A stretch of 64,000 nt of DNA. Origin: Myrica gale. Lineage: Eukaryota; Streptophyta; Magnoliopsida; Fagales; Myricaceae. Position numbers and translations under genes: made by a program. The DNA is taken from positions 13,291,001-13,355,000 of the forward strand of contig OZ005603.1 of NCBI GenBank assembly GCA_963930655.1. The letters are read 5' to 3'. Positions 24,655 to 35,511 of the stretch are shown in pieces. The notes under the pieces are model-generated. The model saw nothing but the letters and a program-made list of their open reading frames with translations, searched no databases and had not been told where the DNA came from. How positions within the stretch are numbered: position 1 is the first letter of the stretch; each line of letters opens with the position of its first letter.

Positions 24655-24732
24655 CGAATGTGGAGTCATACTCTATAAATTTGATGTTCATGTCAGAAAG
24701 TGTATATATTTCGTATTATTTTCCTGGCAATT
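24655..24732 (+). repeat. segment shared with 7235-7359
   Basis: Shorter copy of the segment found downstream of the KH gene, in the same orientation. Shared blocks occur in the same order. The first missing block in this copy falls between two GTC triplets, as expected for a microhomology deletion. Confidence 0.6.
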
Positions 24733-25851
<1,119 letters not shown>

Positions 25852-27384
25852 GATGGCCATTTGTAATTGTAGCTACTTTCTAAATTTTACCTACATACTT
25901 GTAAGGTACACCCATAACAATCAGTCTTTAAGTCTTATGTTCAAGGTTTCCTTGATATCACCAAAAAAAATAGAGCGAAAAAGAATCAAGTCTTTGTTGC
26001 AACTATTTAATTTTGGCACCACAATATCTTGGGCCATAGATGTATGTGGTTATAATCTCCATCTAACCGCGAAACTCGGAATGCATGCCGTGTACATTAT
26101 CTCTTTTTTCTTGGGTCCCAAACCTTTGGCTGCAGTAACCTCATAGGACCACTCCTTAGGTGTCCCGGCACTAGTCTTCGATCGAGATTCTCTCTCTCTA
26201 TATATATATATATATATAATTCTCAAACTCATGATATATATATGTTCAGATTTTACCATCTCGATCGACATTCAAACTCCATGGAATTAATTAGTTTAGA
26301 TTTGTAAAGACTGATCAGTCGACATTAATGATCATTGTCTTGGCTTGGAGACATGAATATCCTTAGTCATACATTGGAGATAATTAGAGACGGGGACAGG
26401 GACTGGAGGACCACTCAAGGCGTCTTTTTTAAGGATCGCCATGCGCACACGTTGTCCAAACTATCCGAGACCTATATATGCACCATTCCCTTTTTTTTCC
26501 TTTACAAACTATATATGGTCGCATTCATCACCTTTGAATTCAAATTATACACTCCAAAAGTTGGCATGCTTTGGATTATATACTTCTATGGTCTTTGGAA
26601 AGGGATAGTTTCTATTTAAAAGACCTACGTCATTGTTCACCAATCATGATGAATGGTAGTGTTATAATAAAAGTAGTGTTTTGTTCTTTGAAAACTAGAA
26701 AAAAGATGGTCCATGGTGGCCGGTTGGTCGCATGGGACCAAATAAATTTGAATATAATGTTGTAGTTGAAGTGCCTCATGTACAGGCAAGAAAATCTCTA
26801 GTTCTGCACTATGAATAGATTGCTCTACCATCCACATGGCTCCGCTTTGGAGCTTACTATATACATAACTGCGTTGATGATCAGTGACAATTTGATTGCG
26901 CGCATCTGCGCCCATGAGGGATTTCGCTATTGTGTGCTTTAATTTTATATTATTATTACTCGTCTAATGCGGTAAATCTAAATAAAAGAAACAATTGAAA
27001 ATTGATCTATAAGTTCTATATATATTTTGGACACACACACACACACAAAACAGATGTTAGTTTTTACTAAGTTTCTGTTTGTTTCACGGTAAGCAAGAAT
27101 CCAAAATATATTTTCCCTATTTTTCGGTATTTGAACAGAAAATAGAATCCGTCAACAGGAAAATAAGCATTAATTTATGTAAAGTGGTTTTTCTTTTGCA
27201 AGAAGGTAATCTAGTTTTTTAATTTCTCATTCTCCCACTACATTTGAACCAGCAATTTTTTGTTATTTTTAACTCATCTCAAACTTATATTAAAAATCAA
27301 ATTTATTAATTATACAAGATTACGAAAAATATAACGTGCATCTGATCACATGGTATGCCACATGTGCAAAACAAATAAAAAAGT
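25852..27384. other. intergenic with simple repeats
   Basis: No gene is seen. There is a CT run into a (TA)n tract at about 26188-26218 and an (AC)n tract at about 27032-27047. Confidence 0.5.
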
Positions 27385-27640
27385 ATTAGCAGCGTTTGCT
27401 CAAAACGCTGGTAAATAAATGTTTTGCAGCGTTTTTTCAACCGCTACTAAAGACCCTATTAATTGGGTTACAAAATAATCTTTAGCGGTGGTTGTGACCG
27501 CAGTTATAGGTCGCAATTTTCACTAGTGATCATAAAAACCGCCACTAAAACTATCCCGACAGACATATAGACCGCCGCTAAAAAAAATATTGATAAAAAC
27601 TTAGCATCAGTTTCCGACCGACGCTAAAGATAATTTTTTT
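27385..27640. mobile_element. probable CACTA-type transposon terminus or relic
   Basis: CACTAGTG occurs at 27521-27528. Both flanks carry many short copies, in both orientations, of a motif like ACCGCCGCTAAAA or TTTAGCGG (for example near 27411, 27446, 27481, 27539 and 27572). Terminal CACTA plus dense subterminal repeats is typical of En/Spm-like elements. CACTAGTG is self-complementary, so I cannot tell which side is the element interior. No transposase is seen. Confidence 0.4.
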
Positions 27641-27837
27641 TTATAACATGTTAGACATGTCAGTTTACATGCACACATTGGAGACTATCATTTTCGAATA
27701 AATAAATTTTATAAGACTATTTTTAACGGAAGAATATTCTTTTTTCCTTCCATAAATATAAGAATTGTTTTCATTTTCAGGTTAAAACATAAAAACTGCT
27801 CAAATTTTTATCTTGAAAAAGAGAAGGATAATCACAA

Positions 27838-27877
27838 CAACAACAATAACAATAATAATAATAATAATAATAATAAA
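27838..27877. repeat. (AAT)n microsatellite
   Basis: A trinucleotide AAC/AAT run, uninterrupted ATA repeats from about 27845 to 27876. Confidence 0.9.
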
Positions 27878-28521
27878 AGGAGAGTTCTAGACGGTTGCTT
27901 TATGAATTAATCATGTATTACAGTTCTACCCCATGCAGATGCATATGTTGAGTTGTTTACTTAATTAAGTTGTGATCATCCACTACTTATAAGCAAGTGG
28001 GTAGTGCGCCCGCCCAGTCATTCAGCAAATTTGTCGATAATTAATCATGTTGTCCAAAAACACATGACTTCTTAATGGTCCATTGGTCGAAGGACGAGGC
28101 CACGTACACTATGTATCCAAAAAGATCCAGGACCACTCTACAAGGTCTATCCTCATATTAGCCGAACAAGATGGGAGCACTTTACACAATATATAATGAT
28201 CGTATGCAAAATGGAACACATATTATAACAACACACACTTGTAGTACTTCTTATTGTTCCTGCCCATCCTCTTGCAATTTGCATGATTTGTCCTTTCCCC
28301 CACCCCTTCCATGCACCTCAACTGTTTGTATTATCGAATCGTCGCTTTAATTCCATCGATCCTCCTTGCCCATTTTGCGTATCATGATACAGTCTCCCAA
28401 GGCTCAAATTGTAGGAGGGAAGTGGGGACTGATCGAGACAGTTTTTCTCCATATAATCTAGGCTTTGTTTTTCTTTTCTTTTCTTTTCCTTTCATGGGGT
28501 TATCTTTACATATATGCATGT

Positions 28522-28549
28522 TTGAGACCCCAAATATTTGGGGTCTCAA
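28522..28549. repeat. perfect 28-bp palindrome
   Basis: Two 14-bp arms (TTGAGACCCCAAAT and its exact complement) abut with no spacer. It could form a cruciform, or be the head-to-head ends of a lost insert. Confidence 0.9.
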
Positions 28550-29288
28550 CAAATCGAACAAACCAAACAAACTCCAAAATTTTTAACTTTTACACCTACA
28601 CACTTCACCTTTCACAAACCCCAATAAATCTCAATAAAGTAAAGATTCCCAAAATTTCGAGAATATTCCCCATTTTTTTGGCAAACAAACATCGTATAAT
28701 CCTATAAAGAATTAAAAAAAAAACAAGTTTCAAAGCTTTAAGTTTAAGTATTCCTGGTGCATGAGAAATCAACAATATCATAAGAAGATAGCCCTTTTTT
28801 TGTAGCTGGCATAAGTGTGGATGTTCTAACAAAATTCGGATGTTATTATACACATGAAATCCTACTTAAGATAACAAAATAAAAGAAAATTTTGAAGTTT
28901 GTTTTGTTTTCTTTTTTCCCTTTTGTGCGAATATATATATATAGCTATCGACTGTTTCTCCCAATATTTAGGCTAGCTCTTGGAAACGGGTGGTTTTTAT
29001 GGTCCCACGCACTAGGCAATGTACAGGCAACACCGGACTCGAGGAGTGGCCCTAAAGATCAGCAACTTACACATTGACGATGAAAGAAACCAAACTAATT
29101 AATAGTACTCTTGTTTTCTGTACATCATGGTGATGAAATTAATATCATATTTCGAGATAGATTTTAGAAGTACATCCAGAACCCAAGTTGATAAAGATGC
29201 ATGTCTTAATGATTTTATTAAGAGCAAAAACAAATTAATATTAGCGAGCTAGGCACATGAATTTAATTAGCAGATTTTCCTCAAACAA

Positions 29289-29293
29289 AAAAT
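29289..29293. repeat. left TSD of the copia element (AAAAT)
   Basis: The five bases AAAAT precede the left LTR and recur at 34796-34800 after the right LTR. Confidence 0.75.
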
Positions 29294-29729
29294 TGTTGAG
29301 CACAGAACTTAAAACATCAAATACAAGGAGACCAATATTTAACGTGGTTCGGCAATTTTTCCTACGTCCACAGAGGAGAGAACTTTGATTTCAATAAACC
29401 AAATATTACAACTCTCACAGCTGCTCTCTGCAACTCTCTCACGTACACTTTCTCACTCACTGCACTTCGCACACACCTCTTTAAATTTTTCTCCACACTC
29501 TATCTTCTCTCATTCACGTTACATTCATTTATAGAGGAAGAATGAGAATGTGAAAAGAAAAAATACATTTGTCAAGATTTGCAACTGCGTGCAAATCTTA
29601 TTGAGTTGTTGCAGTTAATAAATTGCACGTGTGTCTCAACATTAAATGGAGATGTTGCTGCTGTATTTAATGGAGAAGCATGTGTGCTGCAGATCTTGAC
29701 TTCGGTGGTTCTCGGGTATGGATCCATGC
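29294..29729 (-). repeat. copia 3' LTR (truncated at its U3 start)
   Basis: Homologous to 34316-34747. It lacks the last 48 bp present in the right LTR (34748-34795), so the element-orientation start TGTTGGC of this LTR is gone. It joins directly to interior sequence. Confidence 0.9.
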
Positions 29730-29934
29730 GTCCCACAAGAGGAGACAGTGTCCTGACATCAATCAGTTGGATGTGTCCATCCCGGCTATGTCTCTACATA
29801 GCTCGAGCTTCTCACGAGTGACCACCTACATCAACACGTATGCTGGATTCTCTTTTGTGTGGATCTTCACAAGCTTCAATAGTTGTTGCTCCATCACTTC
29901 GCATATCCAGTGATAGCGAATGTCAAAATGTTTT

Positions 29935-32900
29935 GTGCGGGAATGATACATTGAATTCTTGCTCAAGTCCAGAGCACTCTAACTATCACAATGTACCTTG
30001 TATTCCTTTTGATTGATTCTCAACTTTTGGAGAAACTGCTTTAACCACATCATTTCATTCCCAGCTTCCGCTGCAACAATGTACTCTGCTTCTGTTGTGG
30101 ATAACGCCACACATTTCTGTAATCTGGACTGCCATGAAACAGCTCCCCCAGAAAATGTGTAAATGAATCCTGATGTAGATTTTCTCCCATCAAGATCACC
30201 AGCCATATCCGAGTCTGTATATCCTTCCAAGAATGGATCAGCTCCCCCGTAACACAAACATAGTTTCGACGTACCTTTAAGGTACCTGAGAATCCACTTG
30301 ACCACTTCCCAGTGTCCTTTCCTGGGTTGGAAAGAAAACGGCTCACAACTCCCACAGCGTGAGCGATGTCAGGTCTCGTACACACCATTGCGTACATAAG
30401 ACTGCCAACAGCTGAAGAGTAGGGGACTGTAACCATCTCTTCAACATTTTCCCTCGAAGAGGGACATGAGCTCTTGCTCAATTTAAAATGACTAGCTAGT
30501 GGATTACTGACTGACTTAGCACTTTCCATGTCGAACCGTTTGATCATCTGTTCAACATATCTTTCTTGTGACAGTCACAACTTCTTAGTTTTCCTGTCAC
30601 GAACAATCTTCATGCCCAATATCTGCTGGGCTAGTCCTAAGTGCTTCATGTCGAAGAACTTAAAGAGATCTGTCTTCAACTTGCTGATTATGGATGCATT
30701 TTGTCCAACTATCAGCATATCATCAACATAGAGCAGTAGAGTAACGAAATTACCATCTGGGAATCTGCGAATATACACACATTGGTCCGCTGCAGTCCTT
30801 CTGTAGTCATGACTCACCATATACGAGTCAAAATTCTTGTACCACTGTCGGGGAGCCTGCTTAAGACCATAGAGGCTCTTCTTCAACTTACAGACCAAGT
30901 GCTCCTTCCCATGAACTTCAAAACCTTCTGGTTGCTCCATGTATATCTCTTCTTTGAGATCTTCGTGAAGAAATGTTGTCTTCACATCCATTTGTTCAAG
31001 CTCCAAGTCTAGATTGGCAACCAATTCGAGTACAACTCGGATTAAGGTCATCTTCACTACAGGTGAGAATATCTCGTCAAAGTCAACTCCTTTCTTCTGT
31101 TGAAAACCTTTGACGAGCAAACGAGCATTGTACTTCACCTGCTTTCCATCGTTCTTCAGCTTGAATACTCATTTATTCTTCAGTGCTCTCTTGCCTTTCG
31201 GAAGCTTCATTAGCTCATACGTCTGATTCTTCTGCAAGGAACACATCTCTTCTTGCATAGCTTGAATCCATCTGACTTTATCTGTATGAACTCTTGCTTC
31301 ATGGAAACTTTCTGGCTCCCCCTCATCAGTAAGAAGAATATAATCTGATTCCGGATGTCTCCGTGATGGAATCAGCAACCGCCCTCTCATCGATCTGTTC
31401 TGTTGAGGCTCGTCAACTGGAGGAAGTTCTTCATCATCTGATTGTTGTGATGAAGCAGCTTCTGGTGGAGTGGGAATTTGCTCCCCTTGCTCAACACCCT
31501 CTTCATCATTATCAACTTCCTCTTCTTCTTCTGGGAATCCTTCCTACATTTCTTCAGTATTTATGGTAGACTGGAATGGCGCAGGACTGATAACAGTATC
31601 TTAAGAACTTGCACTATTTTCAGCTGGGTTTGCTGATCTTTTGAAGCTACCATATAACTCAGCTTCATGGAACACAACGTCCCTGCTTCTGATTACCTTC
31701 TTAGCTTCTGGATCCCAAAGTCTGTATCCAAATTCTTCATCTCTGTATCCAATAAAAATACACGAAGTGGACTTGACATCAAGTTTCTGCCTTTGCTCCT
31801 TGGATACGTGTGCAAATGCTTTGCACCCAAATACTCTCAGATGAGAGTAGGAGATCTTATGACCAGACCATACCATCTCCGGAACATCGAACTTCAATGG
31901 TACAGATGGTGTTTTGTTGATCAGGTAACAGGCTACACGAACTGCTTCACCCCAGAATGGCTTCGGTAACTTAACCATAATGAGCATACATCTGGTTCGC
32001 TCTACAATAGTTCGATTCATCCTCTCGGCTACACCATTGTGTTGTGGGGTGCGTGGGACCATCTTCTCATGTCTGATGCCATGGCTAGAGCAGTATGCTC
32101 TGAATTCCCTGGAAGTGTACTCGCCTCCATTGTTGGTCCGAAGACACTTCAATTTCTTTCCAGTTTATTTTTTTACCATAACATGAAAGTTTTTGAATTG
32201 CTCAAAAACTTGGTCCTTCGTTCTCAAGAAATACACTCACAATTTATGTGAAGCATCATCAATAAATGTAACAAAATACTTGTGACCTCGCAAAGACTCC
32301 ACCTCTAAGGGACCGCATACATCAGAGTGTATCAGGCTCAATAACTCTGATCTTTTACTGGAAGATGTACTAAACGAGACTTGATGTTGCTTACCAAACA
32401 AGCAATGCTCACAAGGGTTTAGCGTTGTATCTTTATTGACTGTGATAAGCGTTTTCTTTTCCAGTGTAAACAACTCTTTCTCACCCATGTGACCGAGTCT
32501 CTCGTGCCACAGATTTGGAGATGTCTAATCTTGAACGACATTGAGGCTATCAGTACATATCTTCACATAGGTCTTATATAAAGTGTCGCAGATATGTCCA
32601 CAGGCGACAACCATGGTACCTTTCTTCAGATTCCAAGCACCGTTGTCGAAGTAGTTGTCGTAGCCCAGTCAATCAAGGGTTGTCCAGATATCAAATTTAA
32701 CCGGAGGTCGGGCACATGTCGAACGTCTTTCAACACCATGGTACATCCAATATTTGTCTTTATACGAACATCGCCAATACCGGCGCTCTTTGAGGAACTG
32801 GTGTTACCCATCCTCACTGTACCATAATCTTCGGCTTTATACGTGGTGAAGAAATCACTGCGATGAGTAGCGTGGTAGGAAGTTGCTGTGTCTACCACCC

Positions 32901-32960
32901 ATTCTGCATCCTGACTCGCAACATGGAGACATTCTTCTTCATCAGTGGAGAGTAATGCAT
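29935..32960 (-). pseudogene. copia pol: protease, integrase, reverse transcriptase, RNase H (disrupted)
   Basis: Read from high to low coordinates. Protease is about 32898-32626 (VDTATS active site). The integrase zinc region and first catalytic Asp (CEHC, HSDVCGP) are about 32488-32237. Integrase then continues about 32152-31601 (PQHNGVAERMNRT, FGCKAFAHV). An acidic linker is about 31600-31390. RT follows at about 31390-30575 (KYNARLLVKGF, YGLKQAPRQW, catalytic YVDDML). A C-terminal RT part (VGSLMYAMVCTRPDIAHAVG) comes next, and then RNase H about 30305-29979 (YTDSDMAGD, STTEAEY). Stops separate several blocks: one replaces an expected Trp near 31168 and one an expected Gln near 29978. The second integrase catalytic position reads Asn (TNNGGEY) where the family has Asp. 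Not functional. Confidence 0.9.
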
Positions 32961-32978
32961 AATCTCCTGGAATGGTGA

Positions 32979-33798
32979 CTAGTGCTTCACCGTCAACCTT
33001 CTTTCACTGGTTGCTGGATTGGCCTTGCTCCGTTGTAACTTCCGGCAATGCTTCTTAATGTGGCCTTCGATGCCACAGTGAAAATATTTCATCTTGCCTT
33101 TTTGATGATAACTGCCGGGATTCTGGGATCTGCCTCTGCTCCTGCTCCTGCTCCTGCTCCTGTTTCTCCCTCTACCACCTTGTTGGTGTCTTCCTTCAGT
33201 TACGAAGGCATGTGACTGGTCCATACCAGCCTTTTTTCTTCTGGCTTCTTCATTAAACACGACATCCTTCACCATCACCATGGTAAGTTTGCCGTCTGGA
33301 GCCGAATTGCTAAGGGAGACCACCAACGTCTCCCAGCTGTCTGGTAGCGAACTGAGAAGCAGTAGAGCTTGTTCTTCATCGCCAAGATTCAACGCTACGG
33401 TTGAAAGTTGGTTCACCAGGTTCTGAAACTCGCTGGTGTGTTCAGCAACAAAGGTGCCGCTCTTTAACTTCAAATTCACAAGGCGTCTCATTAAGAGAGC
33501 CTTATTTCGAGTGGTCTTGGCCTGATACATGTTCTCCAGCTTTTACCACTGCGTGTAGGCGTCTGTCACTTGTGCAATATGATGGAATACACTATGGTCG
33601 ATCTATTGTCTGATCTAACCAATAGTTTTCTTATTCAACTTTTTCCAATCTTTTTTCGACTTCTCATCTGGTTTTGTTCCTTTCTCTTATATTGGATAGA
33701 ACAGATCTTTGCAATTTAGAAGATCTTCCATCCTAGTCTCCAGAGTGTGTAGTTGGTCGTCGTAAGCTTGATCATTGTACTAGAACTTGAATCCTCCA
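32979..33798 (-). pseudogene. copia gag (disrupted)
   Basis: It starts at the ATG at 33798 (MEDSSSSTMIKLTTTNYTLW). Several stop codons fall between about 33720 and 33530, and an open stretch follows at 33530-32979. That stretch has the UBN2-type gag pattern (NKALLMRRLVNLKLKSG, LLLLSSLPDSW), an RS-dipeptide run encoded by a GCTCCT-type hexamer repeat (33130-33165), and a zinc knuckle. The knuckle reads YFHCGIEGHIKKHC, with Tyr at the first Cys position. Confidence 0.88.
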
Positions 33799-33838
33799 TG
33801 GAGTTCACCGTTGCGTTCGGAAAGGTCGAAATAGCTAA

Positions 33839-34300
33839 GAACAGGTCCGGTCCGGCCCAAAATGGACCAAACTCAGAAACGGAATATTCCCTCCAGAAAC
33901 TGAATATTCCGTTAACTATAACGGAATATGTTGCTGACGCCGTTAAAGTTAACTCGGCGGGTTAACTCGTCAACTCAGCCCTAACTCGATTGACTCAGCG
34001 AGTTGACAAGGTGACTCGATCAAGACTCGAATCCGATCCGGAAAACCCGAACCGAATTATCCGAACCGCACCGACCCAGAGAGTAAAAAGGCGCGTGGGA
34101 GCGTGTGAAACACTTTCTTGGCCGCTAACGGCGTGTGCTGGCCCGTGAGGAAAGTGGGACATGCTCAATGACTTCTATCGGCGCGTGCGGACTTTCTTCG
34201 GCCTCTGGTTTGTACCGTTATGCTCCTCTTTTCGTGAGGAATCTCCAGTCAGGTCCAAAATTTTATTTGGACGCAGATAGGACCTCGAACGAATGCACTA
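33839..34300 (-). other. copia untranslated leader
   Basis: GC-richer leader between the primer site and gag. It contains repeated short words such as GTTAACTCG and GACTCAGCGAGTTGAC, and several CCGGTCCGG-like blocks. No reading frame is supported. Confidence 0.6.
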
Positions 34301-34315
34301 GCCTCTGATACCACT
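34301..34315 (-). other. copia primer-binding site
   Basis: On the minus strand it reads AGTGGTATCAGAGGC, two bases inside the 5' LTR. TGGTATCAGAG is the complement of the initiator tRNA-Met 3' end, used by most plant copia elements. Confidence 0.9.
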
Positions 34316-34795
34316 TGTTGAGCACAGAACTTAAAAAACCAAACACAAGGAGGTCAATATTTAACCTGGTTCGGCAATTTTGCCTACGTCCACAGAGGAG
34401 AGAACTTTGATTTCAATAAACCAAATATTACAACTCTCACAGCTGCTCTCTGCAACTCTCTCACACTTTCTCACTTACTGCACTTCGCACACACCTCTTT
34501 CAATTTTTCTCCGTACTCTATCTTCTCTCATTCACGTTACATTCATTTATAGAGGAAGAACGAGAGTGTGAAAAGAAAAAATACATTTGTCAAGATTTGC
34601 AACTGCGTGCAAATCTTATTGAGCTATTGCAGTTAATAAATTGCACGCTTGTCTCAACATTAAATGGAGATGTTGCTGCTGCATTTAATGGAGAAGCATG
34701 CGTGCTGCAGATCTTGACTTCGGTGGTTCTCGGGTATGGATCCATGCCCGAATTTGTCAAGCTTTGCAGCGGCAAAGCTTGACTCTTCGCCAACA
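34316..34795 (-). repeat. copia 5' LTR (complete, 480 bp)
   Basis: In plus coordinates it begins TGTTGAGC and ends CGCCAACA, giving matching TGTTG/CAACA ends. The right TSD AAAAT follows at 34796-34800. Confidence 0.9.
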
Positions 34796-34800
34796 AAAAT
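34796..34800. repeat. right TSD of the copia element (AAAAT)
   Basis: Matches 29289-29293. Confidence 0.75.
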
Positions 34801-35475
34801 ATCACTTAATTAAGATCTTTATAGGACGTTGTCCCTCCTACATGAGTTTTCTCCAAAGTAATCGTACGTTGTTGCGCGCTCTTCTCTTATATATGTAGAT
34901 GAGAGTTTTGGTAAAGCAACAGTAAACTCACTCACTTTTCTCAAAATTCAATGAACAAACCAGACAATATGTACAGCAGGAATATGAGCAATTAATTAAT
35001 GGTGGTGGAGCATCGACACTTATAATGCATAATTCTTTTTATTAATTTGGTCATGATCGATGATCAGTAAATATGGCAATTTGGTTGTATGAACGTTATG
35101 TCATGTTTCCTAATTGTCGTGCCGTAGTTTTGGTAAGTACATCTCAAATTAAGGACGTTTAATTCGAACCTAGAGAAGTACATCTCAAAATAGTCCATAT
35201 ACTAATTATCTGTTAATTACACCAAGTCAAAAAAATATATATATATACATCTAGTCTTGAGATTATATATAATATATCTATTATAATAAGAAGTCATCAC
35301 AATCACATCATATTGCTATGAAGATCATGGGGCAAACAAATTAAGTTATCGAAGGATTCCATTTTAGGTGATTAAATATTATTAAAATACTCAACCGGTC
35401 CATGTCACATAGATATAAATTACCCGACTTGATAATTAAATAAACAAAGTGTTCGTGCTTAGGTAATTCATATAG

Positions 35476-35511
<36 letters not shown>

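Larger units (their letters stand above)
27641..29288. other. intergenic, no gene seen
   Basis: AT-rich DNA with no recognisable coding region. It contains the (AAT)n tract and the 28-bp palindrome, listed separately, and a (TA)n tract near 28931-28942. It ends at the copia target-site duplication. Confidence 0.5.
29294..34795 (-). mobile_element. Ty1/copia LTR retrotransposon, degenerate
   Basis: Minus-strand element of 5.5 kb. Its 5' LTR is the right one (34316-34795), and its 3' LTR is the left one (29294-29729, truncated). A tRNA-Met primer site, gag, protease, integrase, reverse transcriptase and RNase H follow in copia order. LTR ends are TGTTG...CAACA and the TSD is AAAAT. Pol contains several stop codons and frame changes. 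My hand alignment of the LTRs gives about 19 substitutions over about 430 bp plus one 4-bp indel, implying insertion in the order of one to a few million years ago at usual plant rates. Confidence 0.93.

Noticed and set aside
28311-28586. 91-codon frame (MHLNCLYYR...)
   Set aside because: No domain, AT-rich intergenic context, and it runs through the palindrome at 28522.
30528-33613. Plus-strand frames within the copia element
   Set aside because: Antisense shadows of pol and gag; the minus strand carries the conserved motifs.
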